Part shown: in pieces, positions 43,004-51,427 of the stretch
Position numbering within the stretch: the stretch's first letter is position 1
How the letters are laid out: every line of letters starts with the position of its first letter
Source: Acidobacteriota bacterium
Lineage (GTDB): Bacteria; Acidobacteriota; Vicinamibacteria; Vicinamibacterales; Fen-181
Length of the DNA stretch: 64,000 bases
Assembly: GCA_003170135.1 (NCBI GenBank)
Contig: PMZR01000006.1
Coordinates: 1 to 64,000, forward strand
Direction of reading: 5' to 3'
Position numbers and translations under genes: made by a program
Notes under the pieces: model-generated
Told to the model about the DNA's origin: nothing
Databases searched by the model: none
What the model saw: the letters and a program-made list of their open reading frames with translations, nothing else

Positions 43004-43058
43004 GCACCCCGCTCGCACAGCCTCGAGCAAACCCAAGTCCAACACCACGTTTCAAGTT

Positions 43059-44471
43059 ATGCCAAGCAATAGCAAGCGCCCATCCTCGCCGGCGCGTCCT
43101 GCCAATGGCCAGTCCGCGCCCGACAGCACCGCTCCCACCCCTTCAGCCGATGCAAACGACAGCGGGAAGGCGCCGCAGCCGCTGCCGCCGCCGCCGGCCA
43201 AGCGTCCGGGCGAAGGTCTGAACATCGCCGAGCTGAAGGACATGAGCATCCAGAAGCTCACGCAGATCGCCAAGGACCTCAACGTGGCGGGCGCGACCGG
43301 CATGCGGAAGCAGGAACTGATTTTCCAGATCCTGAAGGCGCAGACCGAGCAGAGCGGCTACATCTTCTCGGAAGGCGTCCTCGAGGTGTTGCCCGACGGG
43401 TTCGGCTTCCTGCGCGCACCCGACTACAACTACCTGCCCGGCCCGGACGACATCTACGTCTCGCCATCGCAGATCCGCAAGTTCGACCTGCAGACGGGCG
43501 ACACGGTGTCCGGCCAGATCAGGCCGCCGAAGGAAGGCGAGCGCTACTTCGCCCTCATCAAGGTGGAGGCGGTCAACTTCGAACCGCCCGAGCAGGCGCG
43601 CGACAAGCTGTTCTTCGAGAACCTCACGCCGCTCTATCCGCAGCAGCACCTGAAGCTCGAGACGGCGTCCGAGAATCTCTCGGCCCGGGTCATGGACCTG
43701 ATGACGCCGATCGGCAAGGGCCAGCGCGGCCTCATCGTCGCGCCGCCGCGCACGGGCAAGACGATGCTGCTGCAGAACATCGCGCAGTCGGTGTCGGCGA
43801 ACCACCCCGAGGTGTACCTGATCGTCCTGCTCATCGACGAGCGGCCGGAAGAAGTTACCGACATGCAGCGCTCGGTCGACGGAGAAGTGATCTCGTCGAC
43901 GTTCGACGAGCCGGCGCAGCGCCACGTGCAGGTGGCCGAGATGGTCATCGAGAAGGCCAAGCGCCTGGTCGAACACAAGAAGGACGTGCTGATCCTGCTC
44001 GACTCGATCACGCGTCTCGCCCGCGCCTACAACACGGTGATCCCGCCGTCGGGCAAGGTGCTGTCGGGCGGTCTCGACTCGAACGCGCTGCAGAAGCCGA
44101 AGCGCTTCTTCGGGGCGGCGCGCAACATCGAGGAAGGCGGCTCGCTGACGATCATCGCGACGGCGCTCGTCGACACCGGCTCGCGCATGGACGACGTCAT
44201 CTTCGAGGAGTTCAAGGGCACGGGCAACATGGAGATCCACCTCGATCGGAAACTGGTGGACAAGCGCGTGTTCCCGGCCATCGACATCCAGAAGAGCGGC
44301 ACGCGGAAGGAAGAGCTGCTCATCTCGCGCGAGGACCTGAACCGCGTGTGGGTGCTGCGCAAGGTGCTCAACCCGCTCTCGCCGGTCGAAGCGATGGAAT
44401 TGCTGCTCGACAAGATGTCGAAGACCAAGTCGAACGCGGAATTCCTCGCGTCGATGCAGCGGATGGGATAG
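43059..44471 (+). CDS. rho: Transcription termination factor Rho
   Basis: 470 aa hexameric RNA-dependent ATPase. Residues 1-50 are a Ser/Pro/Ala-rich extension. The Rho N-domain begins at '[21 protein letters not shown]'; the RNA-binding domain has '[21 protein letters not shown]'. The ATPase motor has Walker A '[12 protein letters not shown]', Walker B '[16 protein letters not shown]', Q-loop '[18 protein letters not shown]' and '[20 protein letters not shown]'. ATG 43059 is downstream of the strong promoter; the track's 42765 start overlaps non-coding repeats. Confidence 0.96.
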   Translation: MPSNSKRPSSPARPANGQSAPDSTAPTPSADANDSGKAPQPLPPPPAKRPGEGLNIAELKDMSIQKLTQIAKDLNVAGATGMRKQELIFQILKAQTEQSGYIFSEGVLEVLPDGFGFLRAPDYNYLPGPDDIYVSPSQIRKFDLQTGDTVSGQIRPPKEGERYFALIKVEAVNFEPPEQARDKLFFENLTPLYPQQHLKLETASENLSARVMDLMTPIGKGQRGLIVAPPRTGKTMLLQNIAQSVSANHPEVYLIVLLIDERPEEVTDMQRSVDGEVISSTFDEPAQRHVQVAEMVIEKAKRLVEHKKDVLILLDSITRLARAYNTVIPPSGKVLSGGLDSNALQKPKRFFGAARNIEEGGSLTIIATALVDTGSRMDDVIFEEFKGTGNMEIHLDRKLVDKRVFPAIDIQKSGTRKEELLISREDLNRVWVLRKVLNPLSPVEAMELLLDKMSKTKSNAEFLASMQRMG

Positions 44472-44476
44472 TTGCT

Positions 44477-44539
44477 GGCCTTCGGCCTTAGGCCTTTGGC
44501 CTTAGCCGGCCAAGGTCCAAGGTCCAAGGTCCAAGGCCT
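44477..44539 (+). repeat. Heptamer array H, 9 units with inverted halves
   Basis: GGCCTTC, GGCCTTA, GGCCTTT, GGCCTTA, then GCCGGCC, then AAGGTCC three times and AAGGCCT: 63 bp in perfect 7-bp phase. The second half is the reverse complement of the first, so the RNA folds into a long hairpin centred on GCCGGCC. It starts 5 bp after the rho stop and ends 5 bp before the CDGSH gene. Confidence 0.92.
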
Positions 44540-44544
44540 TGTCC

Positions 44545-44778
44545 ATGGTCACAATCAAGGTTCGCGAAAACGGTCCCTACCGCGTGGACGGCGACGAGAC
44601 CGAAGTGAGGCTGGTGGACTGGAACGACCACGAGTACCAGATCCCGAAGCGTCCCTTCGCGCTCTGCCGCTGCGGCGGTTCCTCCACGAAGCCGTTCTGC
44701 GATGGGACCCACTCGAAGGTTGGCTTCAGGGCCGCCGAAGCGGCCGTGCCTCACAGCGAGGACAAGCCCACCGAGTGA
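44545..44778 (+). CDS. CDGSH iron-sulfur domain protein
   Basis: 77 aa. 'CRCGGSSTKPFCDGTH' is a complete C-x-C...C-D-G-x-H motif that binds a redox-active [2Fe-2S] cluster with one His ligand. No membrane anchor is seen, so it is cytosolic, unlike mitoNEET. ATG 44545 lies just after array H; the track's TTG 44539 overlaps the repeat. The 3' end overlaps the convergent lpxB gene by 28 bp. Confidence 0.9.
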   Translation: MVTIKVRENGPYRVDGDETEVRLVDWNDHEYQIPKRPFALCRCGGSSTKPFCDGTHSKVGFRAAEAAVPHSEDKPTE

Positions 44779-45983
44779 GGTTCGTCGCCTGACGCCAGGT
44801 GTGACAGCATCCTGGTCGCGATCCGCCAATTGACGCCGGGTACGCCCAGCGCCCCCCGTACTCTTGCATATCCCGCGCGCATCACCTCGCGCGCCCCCTC
44901 GTCGGTCAGCAACCGTATCGCTGCCCGGGCCACGCCCGCCGCCGTGACGTCATGCTGGATCAGTTCCGGCACGATCGGCTCGCCGGCAATCAGGTTCGGC
45001 AGCGTGTAGGCGGGAATGCGCGCCTGCAGCCGCATGCCGTGCTTCGCCACCAGGTAGGTGAGCGCATCGACGCGGTAGGAGGCGACGGCGGGGACGTCGG
45101 CAAACACCGCGTCAAGCAGATTCCCGCCGGTTGAGGCCAGCACCACGTCGCTCGCCCCCAGCACCGCCCACAGGTCGCCTTCTACGACGCGCACCCGGCG
45201 CGTTCGTCCGCGCAGGCACGCGTCTACGGTCGTGCGCAGCGGCGGGGCCGCGACGCTCACCAGCACCTCGCGCACCTCGACCTGCCGCTCGACGAGATCG
45301 AGCGCATCCAGCATCACCGGCAGAAGGCGTTCGATCGCATGCCGGCGGCTGCCGGGCACCAGGGCAATCCTGTATGGCGGGGACGCCGCGCTCCGGTTCG
45401 CCTCCTCGCGCGCGAGAGGCGAGGCACTGCGATCGTGCGCGGGGCCGCCTGGGCCGTAGGTTTCGATCAAGTCATCCAGCGCGGGATGGCCTTCGTAAAT
45501 CACCGGCAGGCCCGCGCGCTCGTAGATGGCCGCTTCCGCCGCGAGCGTCGGGATCACGAGGTCGGCGTGCGACCGCAGGCGTTCCACCGCACCGCGAGGG
45601 TTCCACAACCAGGTCTGCGGGGTGACGAAATAGACCACGGGGACGCCGGCCGATCGCGCGACGCGGGCGAAGGGGAAGCTGATGCCGGGCGCGTCGATGA
45701 CCATGGCGGCGAGCGGACGCCGGTCGCGTATCTCGCGCCGCCAGAACCGGAGCGCCGACAGGTAACGGGGCAGGTCGCCCCAGTGATCGAACCACCCGAC
45801 GGTGGCGCGGTCGGTGATGTCGAGACGCACGTCCACGCCCGCGCGTCGCATCCGGTCGCCGCCGAGGCCGTACAGGCGCAGGTGAGGCGCCAGGCGACCC
45901 AGCTCCATCGCCAGCCGGCCTCCACGCGCGTCGCCCGAGATCTCCGTCGCGCAGACGAGCAGGGCGGGATTCGACTTCGACAC
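44751..45983 (-). CDS. lpxB: Lipid-A-disaccharide synthase (GT19)
   Basis: About 410 aa. The start 'LLVCATEISGDARGGRLAMEL' and 'LYGLGGDRM' match LpxB. 'PQTWLWNPR', 'EGHPALDD', 'IALVPGSRRHAIERLLPVM' and 'LASTGGNLLDAVFADVPAV' are the sugar-nucleotide region. It joins UDP-diacylglucosamine and lipid X in lipid A synthesis. The Gly-Glu-x-Ser-Gly motif is altered to T-E-I-S-G-D. GTG 45983 gives the family start; the track's version runs 150 residues into the divergent gene. The rest of the lpx pathway is not in this window. Confidence 0.85.
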   Translation of the reverse strand: MSKSNPALLVCATEISGDARGGRLAMELGRLAPHLRLYGLGGDRMRRAGVDVRLDITDRATVGWFDHWGDLPRYLSALRFWRREIRDRRPLAAMVIDAPGISFPFARVARSAGVPVVYFVTPQTWLWNPRGAVERLRSHADLVIPTLAAEAAIYERAGLPVIYEGHPALDDLIETYGPGGPAHDRSASPLAREEANRSAASPPYRIALVPGSRRHAIERLLPVMLDALDLVERQVEVREVLVSVAAPPLRTTVDACLRGRTRRVRVVEGDLWAVLGASDVVLASTGGNLLDAVFADVPAVASYRVDALTYLVAKHGMRLQARIPAYTLPNLIAGEPIVPELIQHDVTAAGVARAAIRLLTDEGAREVMRAGYARVRGALGVPGVNWRIATRMLSHLASGDEPHSVGLSSL

Positions 45984-46094
45984 GTCGCGACAGATTCTAC
46001 CGGAGGCGGGCCGGTCGCGCGCGTCATTCGGCTTGCGCGGCACGGCGCGCGCCGGTACGATCGCAGGCGCGATGGATTGGACACACGGGCAACG

Positions 46095-47042
46095 ATGACC
46101 ACGGATGTCGTTCCAGTGGTAAGCGTCGTCATTCCGACCTACAATCGGTCGGAACCGCTCGAGGCCTGCCTGCTCACGCTCGCCACGCAGACCTATCCCG
46201 CAGGGCGCTGGGAAGTCATCGTCGTGGACGACGGTTCGGACGACGAGACGCCGGCGATCGTGCGGCGCCACGCGACCGCGCTGCCGCTGACGGGCTTGCG
46301 CCACGCGGTGCGATGCGGGTCGGGGCCGGCGCGCAACACCGGCGTGGCCCGGGCGCGAGGGGACGTCGTCGTCTTCCTCGACAGCGACACGCTTGCCCCG
46401 CCCTGGCTGCTCGGTGAGCACGCGAGGACTCATGCGGGTCGCCGGTGTTTCGTCGATGGTCCCGCCATCACCGTGCGCGGCGGGGGCGCCATCGGGCCGC
46501 CGCCGTTCGAAGCGCCATGGGTGCGGCTACTGGCGGCCCTCGATCTGGCGGGCGCGCGGTTCGTCACGGCCAACGTCTCGTGCCGGCGGGCCGACCTGGT
46601 CGCGGCGGGCGGATTCGACGTCGCCTTCGGCGCGCGCTACGGGTGGGAGGACACGGAACTCGGGCTCCGGCTGCTGCGCCTCGGCGTCGAGCGGGTGAAA
46701 AATCGACGCGCCTACGTACTGCACCGGCAGCGATCGGGTTACGATTGGCGCGAGCGCGGGCTCAAGCAGGAGGAAGCGGGCGTGAACGCGGCTTACTTCC
46801 TGTCGAAACACGCGACGCGGGACGTGGCGCGGCTCGTCCGCGGACGGCCGCACTTGGCTCGCGCGTTCGTCGCGTGCGGTCTCGACGCCGACCGGGTGCG
46901 CCGGGCCTGCGCGCGTTTCGTGTGGCATACCCCGCTTGCCTGGGGCCTCTGCCAGATACACGAGATCCAGCAGTACGAGCGCGGCCTGCGGCGCGGCCTC
47001 GCGCGAACGGCTCCAGGCAACGCACGCCAAGGATCCGCATGA
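46095..47042 (+). CDS. Glycosyltransferase family 2
   Basis: 315 aa, GT-A fold. 'VSVVIPTYNRSEPLEACL' begins the domain. 'VVDDGSDDET' and 'VVFLDSDTLAPP' are the nucleotide- and metal-binding acidic motifs, and 'YGWEDTELGLRL' is the acceptor-site acidic block. No membrane helices. It starts a four-gene plus-strand run whose ends all overlap, divergent from lpxB. The sugar and acceptor are unknown; context suggests surface glycolipid. Confidence 0.88.
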   Translation: MTTDVVPVVSVVIPTYNRSEPLEACLLTLATQTYPAGRWEVIVVDDGSDDETPAIVRRHATALPLTGLRHAVRCGSGPARNTGVARARGDVVVFLDSDTLAPPWLLGEHARTHAGRRCFVDGPAITVRGGGAIGPPPFEAPWVRLLAALDLAGARFVTANVSCRRADLVAAGGFDVAFGARYGWEDTELGLRLLRLGVERVKNRRAYVLHRQRSGYDWRERGLKQEEAGVNAAYFLSKHATRDVARLVRGRPHLARAFVACGLDADRVRRACARFVWHTPLAWGLCQIHEIQQYERGLRRGLARTAPGNARQGSA

Positions 47043-48283
47043 CCGAGTTGATTGTCACCGTGAATGCGCCCGGTGAGGTGGCGGGCTGGTTGCTCCCGCT
47101 CGCACAGCACGTGAAGCGCAGCGACCCGGCCGTCCGCATTCGCGCGGTGCTGACGCCCTGTCCGTTCGCGGGCGGCCGTGAACGGGAAATCCTTTCGGCG
47201 CATCCGGCGCTCGACGACGTCGTCGACCTGCGGCCGTTCCTGTTCGACCTGGTGCGCCGGCGGCAGCCTCGGCGCCAGGCGCTCGTTCTGCACCTGGGCG
47301 GCGATCGCATCTACTCGCTCCTCATCGCGAAACTGCTGCGCGCGCCCGCTTGGGTGTACGGCACGAGCCGGCAATGGAGCCGCTGGTACCAGCGCTGCCT
47401 CGTGCCGGATGCCCGCACCATCGACAAGCTGAGAAGGGCGGGCGTGGCATCCGATCGCATCGCGGCCGTCGGTGAGATGGTCGTGGACAGCGTGCCGGAG
47501 ACCGTGGACGGGATCGGGGCGCTTCGGGCCTTTGGGATTGACCCGGAGCGCGAGGAGCCGGTGACGTTGATGGCCGGCAGCCGTCCCTACGAAGTGGAGT
47601 TCATGCTGCCGTTCTACGCCGACGTGATCGACGCGCTGGCCTCGAGCCGGCCGTCGGCCCGGTGCCTGCTGCCGTTCTCCGAGTTCGTCGATCCGGCGCT
47701 CATCGACCGGGCGATGGAACGGGCCGGCATGCGCACCGAGCGTGGCGCGGGCGACTCGGTCTGCGTGCGCACCCGCCGGGGCGCCACCGCGCGCATCGTT
47801 CACAAGGAACGCTACGCGGCGATGGCCGCTTCGCGAATGGTCGTCACGCTGCCCGGCACCAATACGCTTCAGCTCGCCGCGCTCGGCGCACCGATGCTGG
47901 TCGTGGTGCCGCTGAACCGCGTGGAGAACGCGGTGGTCGAGGGCCCCGTCAACTGGTTGAGCACCCGGTGGTGGCCGACGCGGGCGTTGAAGCGGCGTCT
48001 CCTGCTGCACGTCAACGAGCGGCTCGGGTTCATCGCCCTGCCGAACATGCTGGCCGGCCGGGAGGTCGTTCCCGAGTTGCGCGCGATGCTGGAGCCGGCC
48101 GACGTCGCTGGACAGATCGTTCGCTGGCTCGACGATTGCGAGGGGCGCGCGGCGATGAGCCGCGAGCTCCGGCGACTGGCCGGGCCGCGCGGCGCGGCGG
48201 CCCGCATGGCGGCCGAAGTCACCAGGCGGCGCCGGGAACCGGCGGGTGCGGGTGCGACGTCAGTGGCGGCGGAGCGGCAGTAG
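47039..48283 (+). CDS. LpxB-like glycosyltransferase paralogue
   Basis: 414 aa. It resembles lipid-A-disaccharide synthases: 'TVNAPGEVAGWLLPLAQHV', 'LMAGSRPYEVEFMLPFYADV' in the place of the PGSR motif, and 'TLPGTNTLQLAALGAPMLVVVP' in the place of the donor site. The N-terminal Gly-Glu-Ser-Gly block is replaced by 'APGEVAGW'. It overlaps genes on both sides by 1-4 bp. Together with the next gene it forms a tandem of non-canonical LpxB relatives, probably acting on a different lipid-linked sugar. Confidence 0.7.
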   Translation: MTELIVTVNAPGEVAGWLLPLAQHVKRSDPAVRIRAVLTPCPFAGGREREILSAHPALDDVVDLRPFLFDLVRRRQPRRQALVLHLGGDRIYSLLIAKLLRAPAWVYGTSRQWSRWYQRCLVPDARTIDKLRRAGVASDRIAAVGEMVVDSVPETVDGIGALRAFGIDPEREEPVTLMAGSRPYEVEFMLPFYADVIDALASSRPSARCLLPFSEFVDPALIDRAMERAGMRTERGAGDSVCVRTRRGATARIVHKERYAAMAASRMVVTLPGTNTLQLAALGAPMLVVVPLNRVENAVVEGPVNWLSTRWWPTRALKRRLLLHVNERLGFIALPNMLAGREVVPELRAMLEPADVAGQIVRWLDDCEGRAAMSRELRRLAGPRGAAARMAAEVTRRRREPAGAGATSVAAERQ

Positions 48284-49449
48284 TGCGCGTCTGGTTCCTG
48301 ACGAACGGCTATGGCGAGGACCGGGCGGCCGCGCTGATTGCGACCGAACTGCGCGCGCGCCGCCCCACGCTGGCCGTGGTCGCCGCGCCGCTCGTCACGC
48401 CGGGCATCGAGTTCACCGCCCGGAGCGTGCCGGTCGCCGTGGCGGGGACGGCGCCGCCGTCGGGCGGATTCCCTTTCGCGAGCGTGGCCACGCTCGTGCG
48501 CGATCTGCCGACCGTTCCCGCGTATCTCACCTATCTCCGACGTCTGCGCCGATTGGCTCTGGCCGGCGACCAGTTCGTGACGGCGGGCGACGTCTTTCTC
48601 ACCGGCGTGGCACACCTGGCGTTTGGAAAGCGTGGCGTGCACGTCGCGCTCGCGAAATCCGTCCACGGGCAACCGCATACCCGCATCGAGCGCGTGCTCC
48701 TCGGGCGGTGGGCGAGCCTCGTATTCGCGCGGGATGCGGAGACCGCCGCGCACCTGGCCGCCCATGGCATGCGCGCGTGCTTTGCGGGCAATCCGCTCGT
48801 GGATCATCTTGCCGTCGTGTCCGCCGACGCCGCGACGCGGGCCCGCCCAGGCCGGATGTGGTCGGCGGAAGACGGAGACGGGCCGTGGGCCGGCGGTCAC
48901 GTCCTGCTGTTGCCTGGCAGCCGCGCCGAGGCTCCCCGGAATCTCGTGAAGTTGCTCGAGGTCGCCGCGCAGGTGACCGACCCCGCCGCATGGGTGTGTG
49001 CGTGGCCGGGCGCGCTTCCGATCGCACGGGCTGCGCAGGCAGCGGCCGACGCTGGGTGGGAAACCACCGGCACCCAATTGTCGCGCGGGAATCGAACGGT
49101 CGCCCTGCTCGCCGGACAGTTCGAGTCGCTGCTGCCTGGCGCGGACGTCGTCGTCGGTCTCGCCGGCACCGCCAACGAGCAGGCGGCGGCGCTGGGCAAG
49201 CCGGTCGTGACCTTCGCCGGCTGCGGTCCGCAGACGACGGCGGCACGCATGGAGGAGCAGGCGCGGCTGCTCGGGGGCGCGGCGCAGTTCGTGTGCGGCT
49301 CCGCATCCGAGGTGGCCAGCGCGGTGTCAGCGCTGCTGCGCGCTCCCGCCGAGCGCAGTCGTCGTGGGGCGCTTGGCATGGCGCGGCTGGGTCCGGCCGG
49401 CGGGGCCGCGCGGATCGCGGATCATCTGATCGAGGAGCTCGGCCTGTGA
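48283..49449 (+). CDS. Lipid-A-disaccharide synthase-related protein
   Basis: 388 aa. 'FLTNGYGEDRAAALIATEL' is the start typical of the 'LpxB-related' family known in cyanobacteria and some other phyla. 'LLLPGSRAEAPRNLVKLLE' and 'VVGLAGTANEQAAALGKPVV' are the glycosyltransferase B motifs. GTG 48283 uses the last base of the previous stop, and the end overlaps the next GT2 gene. The activity of this family is not established to my knowledge. Confidence 0.78.
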   Translation: MRVWFLTNGYGEDRAAALIATELRARRPTLAVVAAPLVTPGIEFTARSVPVAVAGTAPPSGGFPFASVATLVRDLPTVPAYLTYLRRLRRLALAGDQFVTAGDVFLTGVAHLAFGKRGVHVALAKSVHGQPHTRIERVLLGRWASLVFARDAETAAHLAAHGMRACFAGNPLVDHLAVVSADAATRARPGRMWSAEDGDGPWAGGHVLLLPGSRAEAPRNLVKLLEVAAQVTDPAAWVCAWPGALPIARAAQAAADAGWETTGTQLSRGNRTVALLAGQFESLLPGADVVVGLAGTANEQAAALGKPVVTFAGCGPQTTAARMEEQARLLGGAAQFVCGSASEVASAVSALLRAPAERSRRGALGMARLGPAGGAARIADHLIEELGL

Positions 49450-50351
49450 ACCCCGATGTCAGCGTGGTCGTTCCGACGCTGAATCGCTGCGACACGCTCG
49501 CGCACGTCCTGCCGACGCTCGCCCGGCAGACATTTGCGCCCGATCGCTTCGAGATCCTGCTGTGCGACACGGGGTCGACCGACGGAACGCAGGCACTGGT
49601 GGCGCAGCTGGCCATCCCGAACCTGACGCTCGTCGAGATCGCGCACGGCGAGCGTTCGGTCGCCCGCAACACAGGCATTCGGCGCGCGCGCGGCGCGATC
49701 GTCGTGTTCACGGATGCGGACATCCTGGCCGACACGCGGCTCGTCGAGGAGCACGTGCGCGCCCACGCGATGCATCCAGGTGCCGCCATCGTCGGCTGGG
49801 AATCCCGCGTCGCATCGCTCGAGGAGTACCGCTTCGTCGCGGTGGCGCCGGAGCGGCGTCACCGGCTTCATGCCGCGCGCGCAGGTCGCCTGTCGTGGAT
49901 GTTCTTCCTCACGGGCAACGCGTCAGCTGCGCGCGACGTGCTGCTGCGCGCCGGCGCATTCGACGAGGCGTTCACCGGCTATGGACACGAGGATCTCGAT
50001 CTCGGGTACCGGTTGCGGCGCCTGGGCGTGCCCATCGTTTACCATCCGGCGGCCGTCAATTACCACTGGCATCCGGAGTCGTTCCCTGTCCGGTGCGGCA
50101 AGATGGAACTGGCCGGCCGTGCCACCGTACGCTTCTACCGCAAACACCGCGACTGGCGGATTCTGCTGCGCATGGGGGTGAATCCGATCTCGCTCGGCGT
50201 GCACGCGCTGCTGCCGTCGAACGGCCGGATCGTGCGCGCGTGCGCGGCCCGGGCCGACCACAGCGCGGCGTGCCGCGAGATCACGCTGCAACACCGCTAT
50301 CTGACGGGCGTCAAGGCGGCCTGGCGGGAAGCCGAGGGACAGGGCGGCTAA
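49446..50351 (+). CDS. Glycosyltransferase family 2
   Basis: 301 aa. 'VSVVVPTLNRCDTLAHVLPTL', 'LCDTGSTDGT', 'IVVFTDADILADT' and 'GYGHEDLDLGYRL' are the GT2 motifs in order. A His-rich stretch 'NYHWHPESFP' follows. It overlaps the upstream LpxB-related gene by 4 bp, and its stop codon interlocks with the stop of the convergent GT9 gene (TAA 50349-50351 against TAG 50350-50348). Confidence 0.88.
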   Translation: MNPDVSVVVPTLNRCDTLAHVLPTLARQTFAPDRFEILLCDTGSTDGTQALVAQLAIPNLTLVEIAHGERSVARNTGIRRARGAIVVFTDADILADTRLVEEHVRAHAMHPGAAIVGWESRVASLEEYRFVAVAPERRHRLHAARAGRLSWMFFLTGNASAARDVLLRAGAFDEAFTGYGHEDLDLGYRLRRLGVPIVYHPAAVNYHWHPESFPVRCGKMELAGRATVRFYRKHRDWRILLRMGVNPISLGVHALLPSNGRIVRACAARADHSAACREITLQHRYLTGVKAAWREAEGQGG

Positions 50352-51427
50352 TCGCGCGTGCCCGCCCGGAGGCGGGAAGCGCCGCCCGACATCTGCCGCG
50401 CCTGCGCCGTTTCTTCGAGCAACGACGAGGCCGCCTGCGCGATCTGGTCCACGCCTTCTGGCGCGTGCCGCTTGCGCAGCGCGCGGTGCGGCACCATCCA
50501 CGGTGCCCACTGGCGCGAGAGCACGTGGAACCGATGCGCGGCATAGACGCCGACGACGGGCCGCCCGGTGGCCGATGCGAGGTGGATGGCGCCGGTGTCC
50601 GGCGAGACGACCAGGCCCGAGGCCGCGATGAGCGCCGCCCAGCGACCGAACGTGAGATGTTCGAGCACGAGCGGGCCGTTCTGTCGAGCGTCGAGCGCTG
50701 GCTGCAGCGCGCGCCTGATGCGCGCATCTGCCGGTCCCACGGTGGCGACCACGCGCCGCCCGCCCGGCACGCACGCGAGCGCGTCCAGTAGCGCCACGAC
50801 GTCGCCCGGCTCCCACCCTTCATCCAGCCACTTGTCCGACAGGTGCACGACGATCGGGGGAACGACGATCCCGCTGCCGGCGAGCAGGGCGTCGGCCCAG
50901 GTGCGCTCGGACGGCGCGATCGGCGCTTCCATCGGGCATGGCTCGCCGGGTAAGCCGACGGCCCGCAAAAGCGCCAACAACTCGTCGGCGTGGTGAGGCA
51001 CCTCGCGCGCCCGCCCGACGGCTTCCGGAACGCGGCTGAAGACCGGGTGGGTGAGCAGGCACCGGGCGGCGGCGACGTCGAGCGGTCGCGCCTGGTAGCC
51101 GAACCCGACGCGAAGCGGCGCGCCGATCCGCTTCGCGAGCAGGTAGACGGAGGATCTCGGGGTAAAGGCGAAGATGACGTCGGGCCGCAGCCGGCGCAGC
51201 CTGCCAAGAAGGTTCGCGCGAACCGCGCCCCTGTCAGCCGGATCGAGCACTTCGATGGTGTCGATGGCGTCCCATCCGGCGAGCACCCCGGCGCCCAGGG
51301 GACTCGTGACGAGCGTGATGCGCGCTCCCGGAATCGCGCTCCTGAGGTTGCGAAGGGCCGGCGTCGTCACGAGGAGATCGCCGATCCTGTCCACGCGCAG
51401 CGCGATCACCTCGCGCGCTCTATGCAC
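50348..51427 (-). CDS. Glycosyltransferase family 9 (heptosyltransferase-like)
   Basis: About 359 aa. 'ALRVDRIGDLLVTTPALRNLR' is the family start. 'PIVVHLSDKW' and 'LVVSPDTGAIHLASATGRPVVGVY' is the donor-binding region with D-T-G-x-x-H. 'QWAPWMVPHRAL' follows, a motif shared with the other GT9 proteins here. Starts at ATG 51460, GTG 51427 and GTG 51409 are open. I chose GTG 51427, which overlaps the preceding gene's stop and has GAGGTG nearby. It is the last gene of a five-gene minus-strand operon. Confidence 0.85.
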   Translation of the reverse strand: MHRAREVIALRVDRIGDLLVTTPALRNLRSAIPGARITLVTSPLGAGVLAGWDAIDTIEVLDPADRGAVRANLLGRLRRLRPDVIFAFTPRSSVYLLAKRIGAPLRVGFGYQARPLDVAAARCLLTHPVFSRVPEAVGRAREVPHHADELLALLRAVGLPGEPCPMEAPIAPSERTWADALLAGSGIVVPPIVVHLSDKWLDEGWEPGDVVALLDALACVPGGRRVVATVGPADARIRRALQPALDARQNGPLVLEHLTFGRWAALIAASGLVVSPDTGAIHLASATGRPVVGVYAAHRFHVLSRQWAPWMVPHRALRKRHAPEGVDQIAQAASSLLEETAQARQMSGGASRLRAGTRD

